NCBI RefSeq assembly: GCF_963678635.1
Contig: NC_087067.1
Span: 6,862,647 to 6,926,646 of the forward strand
Reading direction: 5' to 3'
DNA from: Symsagittifera roscoffensis
Lineage: Eukaryota; Xenacoelomorpha; Acoela; Convolutidae
Length of the DNA stretch: 64,000 bases
The translations under genes were made by a program, and so were the position numbers. This document shows, one piece after another, positions 45,935-57,641 of the stretch (positions are counted from its first letter, which is position 1; each line of letters starts with the position of its first letter). A model generated the notes under the pieces. That model saw only the letters and a list, made by a program, of their open reading frames with translations, ran no database searches and was not told the DNA's origin.

Positions 45935-46031
45935 GCCTCTGTGGCTTCGGCCGGTGGATGTCGCGAAGTTCCTAGACGCGGAGACGGACAAGCCCAACCC
46001 GACCCCGGGCTACAACAGTAACAAGACTTAG
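45935..46031 (+). CDS. Possible terminal exon of an unidentified gene
   Basis: After a good acceptor (CATACCCCCTGCAG), one base then an open frame reads PLWLRPVDVAKFLDAETDKP and continues NPTPGYNSNKT to TAG at 46029-46031. The stretch is GC-rich and protein-like in an AT-rich neighbourhood, and lies only 254 bases from the end of the convergent CATIP gene. It needs an upstream exon ending in phase 2, which I could not find; the SLC6 exon 4 ends in phase 0 and would not fit this frame. It may be a small gene's last exon, or chance. Confidence 0.35.
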
Positions 46032-46284
46032 GCTGGAAAAAAGGGAGCTCGTATTACAACAAAGCGTTTGCTAGAGGAAAAATTCCACTGGATTTAAAAC
46101 CGATCAAAACTATCTTTAATTGAAATTTTACAATATTTACATTTTAGTTTGTACAATTCACAATGAAATTTGTTGATGATATACAAAATAGATTTTATGG
46201 GACCTTATTACAATACTTTGCGAATGTCCAAAAATTTTTACTACGCAACTCACTTAGTCATATCTAGCCTGTTCTGTTGAGTCG

Positions 46285-49200
46285 TTACAACTCTTTCAAA
46301 TCTTCCCTAATCATTGACAAGTCCTTTCTGAACTCAGTTGCATTTGAATAAGGCTGTAGGTCTTCTTGTTTGGTCGAGAAGGAAGAGAAGAAATCACTGG
46401 CCGCTCCTACGACGTCGTTCGGCTTCCGCAGCAGAATGTACTGCACGAAGTCGGACAGGAGACTGTTGAACTCAGGGTGTTCGTTCAAGTACGTCGAGTG
46501 ACTCGATTTGTACTCATTCTAAAAACATACATTTTTGTGGGGGAGTAGCGTAGCGACTTGCATGCGTGCCGCTTTGCATGCACAATTATGATAGTTACAC
46601 ACTTTGATGCAGCACCCATCAGTTTGAGTTTCAGTTGAAAATATGAGAAAACAAACTCAATTCTAGTTGCGCTATTAGCCGCAATCTAAGCAGCACGGAT
46701 GCAAGAGAACCGTTCCCGCATTTTGTTGACTTTTTTGCGAGCTCGGTGCGAGTTTGCCTTATTTAGTTTTTAATATTTGAAAACTGAACCTTAAATTTTG
46801 AATTTTTAAAATTTATATTTGATATATTCGCAACAGAAATAAAGCGAAGTATCGTATCCATACCCTTCTCAAAAAAAACCATTAAAAATGCAATAAACAC
46901 AGTTAGGCTAAAACATTAATTCTCTATTTCCAATAGAGTCGAAGAACAGATTTGCAAAGAAACAGAAAGCCCGAATTCACTATATCTACTAATTCAAAGA
47001 ACTCAATATTGCTTGAAAATTGAAAGATTCAAGTGACCAGATAACCTTCTTTTGGTTGAATATGGAGTTGAGCTCAACATCGTCCTCGTAACTGAGTGGT
47101 TTCTTGGGTACCTCTGGTTTCGGAGGCAGATCTTCTACAAATCAAGAAGTTAATTAACATTTCAAGAAAAACATGTCGGTGTAATTATCTTAACTTTACA
47201 CACAGAGGCGAAGCGGAGCTTCGCACCATTTGGGATGCAACAAACATTAGAAAATTTTAGATGTTGAAAAAACTATGTGAACCAAAATTTTCGTGTACCA
47301 CGATAAAAAATAACTACGGGCCCAGGTAAAACATGAGGTACATGTTTGATATTGAATGAATTTGCTATACTGATGCGGCACAAAAAGTGTGATTTCAAAA
47401 ATTGGACTTTGCCTAAAACCTTTGTTGTTTCTCTACTAAATAATTGAGAAGAGTAAATTTTGAGAAAATCAATTTTCCCGAGGAGACAAAAATTCTTTTA
47501 CAGAAAAATTGAAAAACCGCCGCTTATGCAGAAACAATTATTGCAACCTGTTCTGTCAATGAAACTTTTCATCTCAGATTTGATTGTGTAAATTAAAAGA
47601 AATTTCAAAAAGTTTCCAAAAAACGGTCGAAAGTTCTAAAAACATTCGAAGACTTTCCAAAAGTCGTAAGATTTTTCTGCAAACAACAGGTTATGGCCGC
47701 TTAAGCAACAAAAACTTCCAAAGCCGGGTTTCTCGATTGAACGCAACCTAAGAATTGGACCTTATACAAACTGGGCACAGCCAAACAAAAAGGTAGGCTT
47801 TTAACAACCTGTTCATTCCATCAAACCTATATTATCAGACTTGGCAGGATAGTTAGCGAGAAAAGTCCAAAAAACGGTCAACAAATCAAAAATTTGACGA
47901 TTCCGAGAATCAAAACTTTTTGTCTGAAAAAAATATGCCGAACCGTTATTCAAAGGGTTCACGCAACTGTAATTTCAATTGAACCCAAAATCTTAGATTT
48001 GGGAGGAAAGTTTTCGAGAAAAGTCAAAACTTTAAAAAAAAAACAGTCACAAAATCAAAACTTTGATTTTCCGAGGGCCAAAACTTTTGGAGCTAAAAAA
48101 AAAAATTGTGCATATTCGCATAATCAAATGAGCTTCGTGAAACCCATTCCTAGAATTGAACCCAAAATATCAGGTATGGCAGGTAGTTATCGAGATATTC
48201 AAAAACTTTAAAAAATGGTTAAAAATCAAAAATTTGACTATTCCGAGGGCCATAACTTTGTGCAAAAAAAAAAAAATTGGTCGTAGCCATTCATGCAGGG
48301 TACCGTTTCAAAATGGTGCAATTCATTGAAGCAAAAACTTAGATTTGAGAAGGGTAGTTTTTGAGAAAGCGAGGAAAAAAATCAAAATTATGGGTCAAAT
48401 ATTCAGGCATGCTTTTCGAAGGCTGTAGACAGAGGGGTCAAATTTAAAAAAAAGATTCAAGGGGAGTACACATGCACTCAGAGGAGTAAGCGGTCTTTCA
48501 ATTGATATCCTTTTTGAAAATCAGTAGAAATTTCCGAGAAAAACTAACACTTCTGCAACAAATGAAGTGTCTAAAACGAAATTTCAACAAACCGATTGGT
48601 AAACATACAACCAAATTGAATAGTGCGGAGAAGAGTGCTAAAATTAAGCTTATGTTGAAGTGGCCAACATTTAGGTCATAAGGCCGATGAAAAATAGACC
48701 AAAATAATTTTGGCCGAGGAATTTTTTTAGCGAAACAAAAAAAAACAAAAATACGAAGTTAAGGTAAGTACTTACAAAATGTAGGCGTAAATCAAACACT
48801 AAAAACAACATTAAAGACGAATGCGCACAGAAAAAAAAACAATTCCAAGATGTGACAACTAAGTCGACAACAGATCAGCAGACAAATAATAGGCCGAAAA
48901 TTTTATATGAAACAGAATATTTCCCGTTTGAAAAAAAAAACAGGTCCTAGTCAGATTCGCACCCAGGACCTTTGCCGTCCAAGGCATATTCGTTACCTTC
49001 AGGCTAAGACGGCCGGGAACGCTAAGAAAATTGAATACATAATGAAACAAGGTAGAGATGAGTCCAAGCGTCCAGTTGAGTCCTTTGGACAAAGTTGTTT
49101 ATGGGGGAAAAGTCTAGTACCCGGTTGCAATACCCTTGCTTATCGCAAGGGTAACCAAATAGTACCCGAACATGACAATATCGAAAAAAATATCCTCCAC

Positions 49201-52200
49201 GTAGAAAATTCACTTTTTGATAGAAACTCTCAATTTCTTAGTTTCCCTTGAATAATTAACTATCTTTCCTATAAATTCACAAAAAATTATGGCCACCATT
49301 ATTGAGGAAAAATCATCTCCGATGAGATTACTTCATCAATGGTACCAAATTATTACCTGCGATGGGTTTCAGAGGCAGCTTGAGGATTGTCATGGAAATT
49401 GGAGAACCAATCTGGAGCCGAGTGGCAAGGTGCCTAAACAAAATTATCTTTTAGAAATTCACGTCTAGCTATTTAAAGAAAGAGAATGTGTGCTAATTCG
49501 TTTTTGAGAGGAAATTTAGTCGAAACAGACGTAGTACAGATTTTCTGATATTTTCTCGACAGACAGACGATTGGGAAACTTTTTCGTGGCGTTGAACTGG
49601 AATTATGTAATCCTCTGATTGAAGAAAGAAATAGTTCTTGAAAGATAGAAAAAAAGTATAAAAGATTTCTGAGCCTGCTCTAAAGAATTTATTTTATTTT
49701 ATGAATAAATAGGTAGAAGCAATTGCCATTCCATTTCTCATTTTATGTCAACTTTTCTGACGAAAGTGAAATTTCATCTACCGATACAGATTTTTGACTG
49801 CAGATAATTTTTTTACCAGGAGAAATAATCAATTTTGGCGTTCATATTAGAGATGGTCAAATTAGAGATATTGACATCGAATAGTTAACATATTTAACAT
49901 TTCCTCACCCAGAGGCGAGGTAAAAAGACTGCCAGGTGGCCGGCAGTTTGCTGGCGGAGTCCTTCACGGCATCCATGTCTGGGGTGAGTTTGGGGGGCTC
50001 CACCACTATGGGGGGCTGTGGACGGGAGTGCTCGTGGGGGAAGACTCTCCTTTCGAAGCCACTCACTCTCACTCGCTGGCTGTCAATTTCCACATCTATG
50101 TCTTCCAGAGATTTCTTAACACATCATGAGGATTCAAAACATGGGCTTTATTTCTGTCTTCATTTTGCAAGTTTTGACAATAATTCCTACCATGCATATT
50201 ACCGTATGAACAATTTTTATTGTAATTTTACGAGGTGGATGGTAAACTGGAAAAAACTCATCGCCCACCATATTCTACACACCGCCTCGATGCGAAATTA
50301 ACCTGACTTCCTTAAAAACCAATTAGCGGTGATCAGGCGCGGATCTACGAATTTCTCGAGGGGAGGGGGAGGATTTTCAAAAAAAAAAAAAAAAATGATT
50401 TTCTGAGCTCTCTCAAAACACTATAAAGACCCTAATTTGAGCAAATTTTCTGCGCCGCAGGCAAATTTTTAAAAAACACCAAAAAAGGCGTTTTTCTGCA
50501 TTTTTAAAAAAATATTTATCAAAAAATCGCGTTTTTTCGGCGCGCGCTCCCCCTCAAAATTAGCATTTTTTGGCGCCAAGGCGCCTTTAGAAAAATTTAG
50601 GGGGTCCGTCAGCCAAAACGGATATCTCAAAATAGTTCAAAAGGGGGACCCTTTGGGTCGGCAGGGGGTCGAATCCCTGAGGAGCCCCCCCCCCCCCCAA
50701 TCCGCTACTGGCGGTGAGTGATGGCACATGGCGCTACAAGACAACGAATTTCTGCAAATGATTATAGAAAAAAAACAATATCCCATATCGGGCGCAGATA
50801 CAAGATTTCCGTGAAAGAACTTTCAAATATTTGCCGGTCTTTTATTGTCAGCCACTACCCAATTAGTTTTCTGAGCTCTTCGAAATATTACTCTAGATAC
50901 CTACTGGACGAGTTATTCAAGAAAAAAAGCAGGCCAAAGGTGACATTTTAGGTCCCGTTCTTTTTAAACCCAGGTGTCCTGATTAAGGTAACTGACTCAC
51001 GTAATTGGACTTGCACAGATTGCAGTCAGCGTCGAATGCAATGAAGTCCATCGTGTCAAACAACTCAGTGAGCGGGGTCTCGTAAGAGAAGTATCTCTGC
51101 AGCACCACGTTCGCTCCCTCTGAAACCAATTACTATTGTTATATATTGGACTACCCTAAACAGAGAGCAAGTGGACATCAATTCCGACACAGAGGCGGAG
51201 CTAAACCCTTTCAAAAATGGACTTTAGGCTAAACCCTAGTATTAATTTAAGTAGGGGATTAACCACTTATTTAAAGGAGAAACATACTTCTGGATCTTTC
51301 AATTGAAGTCTTTATTTCAGATTTGGCTCAGTAGTTTTTGAAAAAAAAATTGAAAAAGATTCCAATAACCGATCAAAAATATGACTTTTCCTAAATCCAT
51401 AAACTTTTCTCTAGTTCAACTTATTTTTAGATTGAAGATTTTCGCTGATTTTTTAGATTAGACCCTTAATATCAGATTTAGCTAGTAGTATTTGAGAATA
51501 AAGACAAGAATTTAAATAAAAATCTAAAAAAAACGGTAGAAAATTAAAAAGGAATTTTTCCGAAGTCCATATCAACTTTTCCACAAAAATTAGGGTAAAC
51601 AGATAGCATAGAGAAAATCTAATCACCATTTGTTTTTAATGAAATATTAAAGTCAGATTCAGCAGGTTCGTTTTTGAAAAAGAAAAAAATTTCCAAAAAC
51701 GGGCAGAACTTCAAAAATTTGACATTTTCTGAGACCATATATATTTTTTCAAAACCATAATTTGTTCTTTCAAATCTATCACATAGCTCCACTCAATTTG
51801 TTCTTTTGATTAACTTTTTCAACTCAGATTTGTGCATTTAATATTTGAATACAAAATATGCAGGCATATAGAAGAGCAGCCGGTTTTTCCATTGGTACCA
51901 CTTTTTTTTGGAAATCGTAGAAACAGTAGCTTGTGAGAAAAATTGAGATTTTTTCAAAAAGTGCAAAAAATTTCCAGTGTCGCAAAAAAAAAACGAAAAA
52001 CAGCAAATCCCATAAACTTTTAAAGAACATTTTTTTTTCACCCAGGACCTTAATCTGCTTGAGAAAAACTGAAATTTCTGCGAAAAGTGCAAAACTTTTT
52101 CCTAAGAAAAAAAACGAAAAACAACAAATCCCATACATTTTACAGAAGATCTTTTTTTTCACCAGGACCTAACACTAGCCACAAAATAAAGAAGCAACAT

Positions 52201-55059
52201 ATGGCATTAAATTTTTCATGCCTAATCAAGCTTAAATATGGTTAAATTGAAATATATTAAAGTGTCGCCAAATGAGCACTTTTTATTCGCAACTTAGGTT
52301 AGAAATTTTTTGTTTTCGTAATACAACACTACGCTTCGCTTGTGTAACAAAAAGACATGTGAAAACGACCATAAGCCAATGCTCTCAGACGGTCAATGCT
52401 CTTCCAAGCACGAAGATTCCAATAGGAATTTAAATAGTTGTATTATGAAATCATTTAAACTGCAAGCGAAAAATTCAACGAACGACTCGTTTTGAGGAGG
52501 CAGATCTTATTTTTGGCCGCTGCTTTTGGGCCTTACACAAGAGAGCACCATGCATCCTTGATTAAAATCTGCTCCTAATATTTCTTATGAAATGCTACCT
52601 TATTCTTGTCTCTCATAATTAATTTTTCGAGTACCCGTCTATAACTATAGTACCTGAAATGAATCCCATCATTGATTCTGCCGAGTACGACTGAATAACT
52701 TCTTTGGCTGGCCCATTTCCTCGGGTCAAAGTTCGTTTTACAGTGTAAGAGCCATCCGATTCTCTCTGCACGAACGTCTTCCGGTCAATCGAATGGTTCT
52801 CAATCTTGAAAAAAATAATAATTTATCAATTTCGAATTCATGAAAAAGAAAAACGAATGAGATCAAAACCACAATTGTAAACTTCAGTACAAATTTTTCA
52901 GAACAAAATATTTTTAAACTCAATTGTCAAAACGATATAATTCAATATTCCCTCATTTTTCTGGTAAACTTAAAACCCAAATATTTCTGAGAAATTTATA
53001 TTTAATTTTAGAAAATTTAATCTACGCTTAACTTGCTTTAGTATTTCTGCAAAAAAGACGAAGCGAAGGATAAAAAGCATGTTTCAATTTAACCTTGATA
53101 TATTCAGTGTGGTGTTGCTCTAGCGTGACCATGTTCTTTGTGACGTAGGCGATGATTGTGGTGCCACAGGGGACTCTGTCTATCTCGCCAGTGCTGGTGG
53201 CATGCACACACAACACCTCCTGAGTAGATCGGAACACAGGCTCCACGCTCACTACACAAGCAAACAAACTCATCTTAGACTTTCACATCAGAATATATTT
53301 AACATATTGTAACAATGTCCCATCACGGAGGTCATAACTCTACTTGGTGTTGCAATTATATGAGGAGTAAATGAAAAAACGACTGATTGTTATGGAATTT
53401 CAAAAAAAAATATGGGAGATAATCAGTTGAGGCCTTTCATTCCGTCACTAGAAGCCTTAACTAGCTATCATTTGCACTATGAAATCAAACTGAATATCCA
53501 TATTTGAAGCATTAACTCAAGAATAAAAATAAAAATTTGCCTTCCATTCGTTAGATTGAAAAAAAATATATTAATTTGAAAATAGATCAAAAACAATTCG
53601 TGAAAAACAAAAATGAGCCTGAACAAATTTTAAATACTTTTCAGAAAAAAACGACCTAAATAAGTAGAATATCTTTTCGTTCATTAACAGTGAATAAATA
53701 AGATTATATCGACAATGAATTAGAGCTGTTCGCAAAAAACAATTGACATCATCATGAGCTTTTCTTCATCATGCTAGATAGATGACTTCCTGGACAAAAA
53801 AAGACACCTAGAATTTCAGAAATTCTACATCTTCACCACTCAAAACGTCGTCAACTTGGTGTCATTTTAAATGCTGCCGAGACTATTTTTTTGACAAGAA
53901 TTTCCTTTAACAGCATTTTCAAACGGAGTAGAAAATAATTGATAAAGCAACATTATTAAGTATAACTAATAGAAAAAGTAATAAAGAAATGAGCTCTCTC
54001 AGAAAATACATATCTAACCAAATATGATAATATAACCTTTGAATGTGCCGACGGAGTCCCCAGCAGAAGTTGCAGACACCAGTTCATCCTTCACACACAA
54101 CTTCTTCAACTGAGGCTCCAGATCTGAAGAAGAAGAAGAAACTCTTAAGAGTAGATTGATAACAGACATGAGTGCGTGTAATTATTTAGAGACAAGTGAG
54201 CGGGACCTAAAGTCGCACAACATCAAGGGGTAATTCGAAACAGGCAACAAACTATAGAAGATTGAGCGGCAAAAACTGATTCACATGCATATTACCACTC
54301 TGGCCAAATGTAAGCGCAGCAAAGCAGGCGGTCGCGAACTTTCAATGCCTTATTTAAACTAGTCGCTTGCTACGAATGGTCGCTTGTTAAGTATTCACAC
54401 CACAACATCGTAAAAGAGCATTTCGTATCATTACCTAAACTGCTCAAGTAGTCGAGTGCCGACTGGGATGCAATTGGAATAATGACTGTCGGCTCTTCCA
54501 GCACTGGGAACAGACCTTCCTGCTTCTTCGCACTCTCAGGTGCCAACATGGCACTGCTCCATGTCCGAGACGAGTCTTCACTTCTGAACACAACAAAGCC
54601 ATCTATTTAGTAGAATTCCAATCAATGAAGAGCAAGACTATTTATCCTCGAGGCAAATTACAAACATTGCCAGTGCCTCACATTGCAACTTAACCATTCA
54701 TAAGTATTTTTCAAGGCTATGAATGCTAAAGGCTCGATACTAAGATAGGACTTAAAAAAACGCCTTTAGAATAGTTTATTTTGTTCATGGGCTGAGTGAG
54801 GAGCTAGGGCTAAAAAAACAGTTTTTGGATAAACTTGAAGAGAATTTGGGTTTTCCGAACGCTCCTATTCTGCTTCTCTGAAGGAACCCTCAATTAGTTG
54901 GTCATTGAACGATTTAAGGAAACTTTTATTGGATCATGCTGTAGGTTCGTTCTACAATAGCATCTTTTATACCCCCAATAGCGTCCAGGACAAAAGATTC
55001 CTTCGGATTTTAAAGTAAAGTAGCTTGAAACGACCGGTAAAGACTTACCCCGCAGACAT
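46285..55059 (-). CDS. CATIP: CATIP-like protein (ciliogenesis-associated TTC17-interacting protein), ten coding exons
   Basis: Exons in order: 55059-55049, 54583-54435, 54123-54037, 53251-53094, 52804-52654, 51119-51001, 50114-49909, 49433-49357, 47134-47046, 46518-46285. All junctions keep phase (2,1,1,0,1,0,2,1,0); 1281 bases give 426 residues, against about 390 in mammals. It starts MSAGSEDSSRTW. The middle has repeated beta-rich segments (GTTIIAYVTKNMVTLEQHH, GANVVLQRYFSYETPL, ATWQSFYLASGHLATR), and the end has an RII-alpha-like docking helix (LLSDFVQYILLRKP then DVVGAASDFFSSF). In animals CATIP works with TTC17 in actin assembly, ciliogenesis and sperm flagella. The assignment rests on remembered family pattern and the RIIa-type end; the exon chain itself is strong. 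Introns carry a MITE and tRNA-headed repeats. Confidence 0.85.
46540..46640 (+). repeat. Possible tRNA-derived SINE fragment
   Basis: GGGGAGTAGCGTAGCGACTTGC resembles a tRNA 5' half with an A box, followed by GTGCCGCTTTGCATGC and AGTTTGAGTTTCAG at B-box distance. It is degenerate and close to the last CATIP exon. Confidence 0.3.
47200..49020 (-). repeat. tRNA-headed composite repeat with internal satellite
   Basis: On the minus strand it opens near 49018 with a tRNA-like head: TTAGCCTGAAGGTAACGA (A box) and CCTGGGTGCGAATCTGAC (B box). An AT-rich body follows, then about five diverged tandem units of about 150-270 bp (47550-48400), each with TTAGATTTGGGAGG-like, GAGAAAAGTC and TTCCGAGGGCCAAAACTTT words. 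It closes near 47203 with GCGAAGCTCCGCTTCGCCTC. It lies within a CATIP intron. Confidence 0.55.
50334..50710 (+). mobile_element. hAT-like MITE, copy 5, with 8-bp target duplication
   Basis: The element runs CAGGCGCGGATCTACGAATT to CCAATCCGCTACTG, flanked by GCGGTGAT (50326-50333) and GCGGTGAG (50711-50718), one mismatch. It keeps the GGCGCCAAGGCGCC and GGGGGACCCTTTGGGTCGG blocks. It lies in a CATIP intron between the exons at 50114 and 51001. Confidence 0.85.
51186..52370 (-). repeat. Second composite repeat of the same family, with satellite units
   Basis: The plus-strand left end GACACAGAGGCGGAGC matches the tail at 47205. Three to four satellite units follow (51290-51850, marked by TTTCAGATTTGGCTCAG, ATCAGATTTAGCTAG, GTCAGATTCAGCAGG). 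Then comes a 120-bp tandem duplication, and the repeat ends near ACGCTTCGCTTGTGTAAC at 52330. It occupies a CATIP intron. Confidence 0.55.
51925..52168. repeat. Tandem duplication of about 120 bp
   Basis: AACGAAAAACAGCAAATCCC ... TTTTTTTTCACCCAGGACCT near 51990-52045 recurs as AACGAAAAACAACAAATCCC ... TTTTTTTTCACCAGGACCT near 52115-52168. Open frames in both strands here arise from the repeat. Confidence 0.8.
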
Positions 55060-55389
55060 AATTGTATTAGACAGTGGTTGGTTTCGATTCAAAAATCTGA
55101 AAGACAGAAAAATAATGAAAACACATTTTGATTTTGAGCAACAATATGACTTGCACCATTCGTGAACACGGTATCAAAATATAAACAGATCTTTGAGTAT
55201 TATTCGGAGAGGTGGACTAAAAGTTTTCGAAACCGTTCGTTGGTCAACGTGCATATCTTAAAACTTGATCAACAGATGGCGAAGGCTTCTAATTTTACAG
55301 GTGCAGAGGTTGTTATCATCAGTCAGCCGCGGATAATTTCTCATTACTCTATAACTAACTGAAAAATGACATTAGAAAATGATAAGTTG

Positions 55390-57287
55390 CTAAGTTTTTA
55401 AGTATAAATGTTCATATCTATTTACAGTTTGAAGAATAGCATCACGAAAAGAGTGAGAATGATTCAAAATTCCCTGCATATGTCCGCCTTCAATATCGAT
55501 CCTTGTAGCTCCCGGCCAAACACTAAGTGTCAAATCATCTGTATTGCGAGGAATGTATGCATCTTTCGTAGCAACCACAACCGTCGCTAATCTAGGGTCA
55601 ACTAAGGCACTATAATTTCCTAAATGGGTGGCCGCTTCTAGCAGTTGAAACAACAAAACTTGTGCTGAAATTGTGTCTTCAAGTTTTGTGCTAGAAGCAG
55701 ATCTAATGAATCTATTTTGATATTCGAATTGGTTTAAATCTGGCATTGAACTTTGAAGCTTAGGCCAGTTAACAAATGTGCTCAGCAATCCCTGAGTATA
55801 TACGTTTGATGATGTAGTCCAGGACAAACAAGGCACCACAGGAATTGGTTTTGGCCAGGTTGTGGCCGCCAAGGAACAAGTGTAACCACCTAATGATATG
55901 CCTGTTAAACAGGGAAAGCCCAGACTTAGCTTTTCCAAGTACCTCATAATGACATTCGCTTCCATAACTAGTGCTGTGCCCATCACTAGAAGATCGGAGA
56001 CAAATCTGAGTTGGGATCTGAACTGCTCTTTTGGTTTCCTCACTCCGTAAAAAGGGTTTTCAATAATAACAGACCCTAGATTGTGCTCAAGAAGTGGCTT
56101 CGCAAAAGATACTTTTCTTCGTACATAACCGTGATCTCCTGTACCTGCCAACACATTACAAGTTAGCAGAGAAATTCAAGTCAAATTGGACAAAACTCAA
56201 GCACACCAAAAATGTATAATTTAGTCAGCCAAATGCAGTTTAATTTCCAAGAACGTTTGTTTTCGCAAAACGTCCAGCGATAAACAAAAGTTTTGCCTTT
56301 GTTAAGAGCTCAAGAGCTATCTTTGACAGAGAGGCGAAACTTCGCTTCGCGAACAATAGCGAGAAAACGACAAGAACAGCTCTAAAAATCAATGAGATAA
56401 AGTAGAAGTAAGCTTCGAAATAGTAAAAATTCAGCTACGTCTCAGATACGATCTGCGACATAGAGATAAAGAGTCTCACGCACTAACCACTCAGCCACGG
56501 ACTCTTAATACTTCACAAACACTAGCCACAAAAAAAGCAAAGAACAAATGCTTTGAAATGTCCAATGCTACAAAATTAAAGCAAAAAGGCCATCAAATAA
56601 GTGAACTTTTAATGAAAGCTTTAATTTGCGAGTTAGATTAGAAAAGTTCACACTAATAAACTATGCTGCTGGCTAGTGTAACAATAAAGAGTGTTGGTGA
56701 CAGCCATAAACCATGAATTTTAGGTTGCAAAATAGATAAAATTCAAAAGCATGTGCTAGCAGATTTAAGTACAACTTCTAGTTTGGCTTACGATTTAGCC
56801 CATTTTTGCTAATAATGTATCAAAAGTGGATGAAAGGTGTCTTTTGTTGAGACAGGCTTAAGGGAAAAGGAATATGTTTTTCTATCAAAACTCAAGCCCA
56901 CTTTTTATCTTGAATCATTAATTACTCACCAGCGAAGTGTAACACAACTGCCCTGCATCCGTGTTTGGGAACACAGCTCCAAAAGTGACAAGTTTGCGTT
57001 TCTTCACGCATGTTCATTTGCAAACTCAGAGGAGACTTGAACTTTCCGGTGAAACAGTCTACTTTTTCATTCGTGTTGGCCTTGTCTGTTGATATTTCGA
57101 TAGGAACGTCCAAAGGCACTTCTAAGAAGGAGCTTCTTTTTTGAACTTGAGGCATTATGTTCAGAAACTCGAACAGGGCGTTTCCGTCGCTCCATCCATT
57201 TACAAAAATTTTGGTTAAGTTCAAGTGCCGAAATAGTCTGTCAAACAAACTTGCTTCTTTGAGGCTGTGTGCCACCTCGGAAATCAT
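55390..57287 (-). CDS. ABHD18: ABHD18, alpha/beta-hydrolase domain protein
   Basis: Two coding exons, 57287-56930 and 56144-55390, join in phase 1 to give 1113 bases and 370 residues (about 414 in human, whose long central insert is absent here). Family landmarks: IFVNGWSDGNALFEF, AVVLHFAGTGDHGY, LLVMGTALVMEANVIM, the nucleophile elbow GISLGG, WPKPIPVVPCLSW, VVVATKDAYIPRNTDDL with the acidic residue, and IEGGHMQ with the catalytic His. This is DUF2048/ABHD18; a mitochondrial lipid (cardiolipin) deacylase role has been proposed for the mammalian protein. It starts 354 bases after the RNF170 stop, and its own stop is 330 bases before the CATIP ATG. A splice-acceptor-like TTTTCAG ends only seven bases upstream of the ATG, so a 5' UTR intron or trans-splicing is likely. 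Confidence 0.93.
56333..56700 (-). repeat. tRNA-headed repeat in the ABHD18 intron
   Basis: On the minus strand, GAGTCCGTGGCTGAGTGGTT has a near-perfect A box, and CAGATCGTATCTG stands at the B-box place. The element ends near 56335 with GCGAAGCGAAGTTTCGCCTC, the tail shared with 47205 and 51190. Sequence above 56517 (ACACTAGCCAC) to 56680 (GGCTAGTGTAAC) has inverted ends. Confidence 0.6.
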
Positions 57288-57641
57288 TCACTATCTGAAA
57301 ACTGTTTCAAAATTTATACGCCGCTCAAGCTGCTCATGTTCTTTACGATATATTATGCTCAAACCGAAACGGTCGATTTCTTCCCAACTGCTTTATCAAG
57401 CACCAAAGTAGTGCCTCTAAAAGTTTAATCTCCGAATATAAACATCCCTCCTAGATCAAAATATGAATTTGTGTTTTCGCTAGCTAGAAATGCAAGTTTA
57501 ATTGACTAGTGATATTGTGAAATATCAACAGCAAAAAATAAATCAAGGAAAATGAATTCAATAAAAGAACAGCTGTGCATAATGATATGTAGCAATAATA
57601 AATAGGTAAGAATTTATTTCACACTGAGTTAAAGCATTGTA

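Noticed and set aside
48950-49020. Possible functional tRNA gene on the minus strand
   Set aside because: A- and B-box-like segments are present, but acceptor and anticodon stems do not pair. It is better explained as the head of a repeat.
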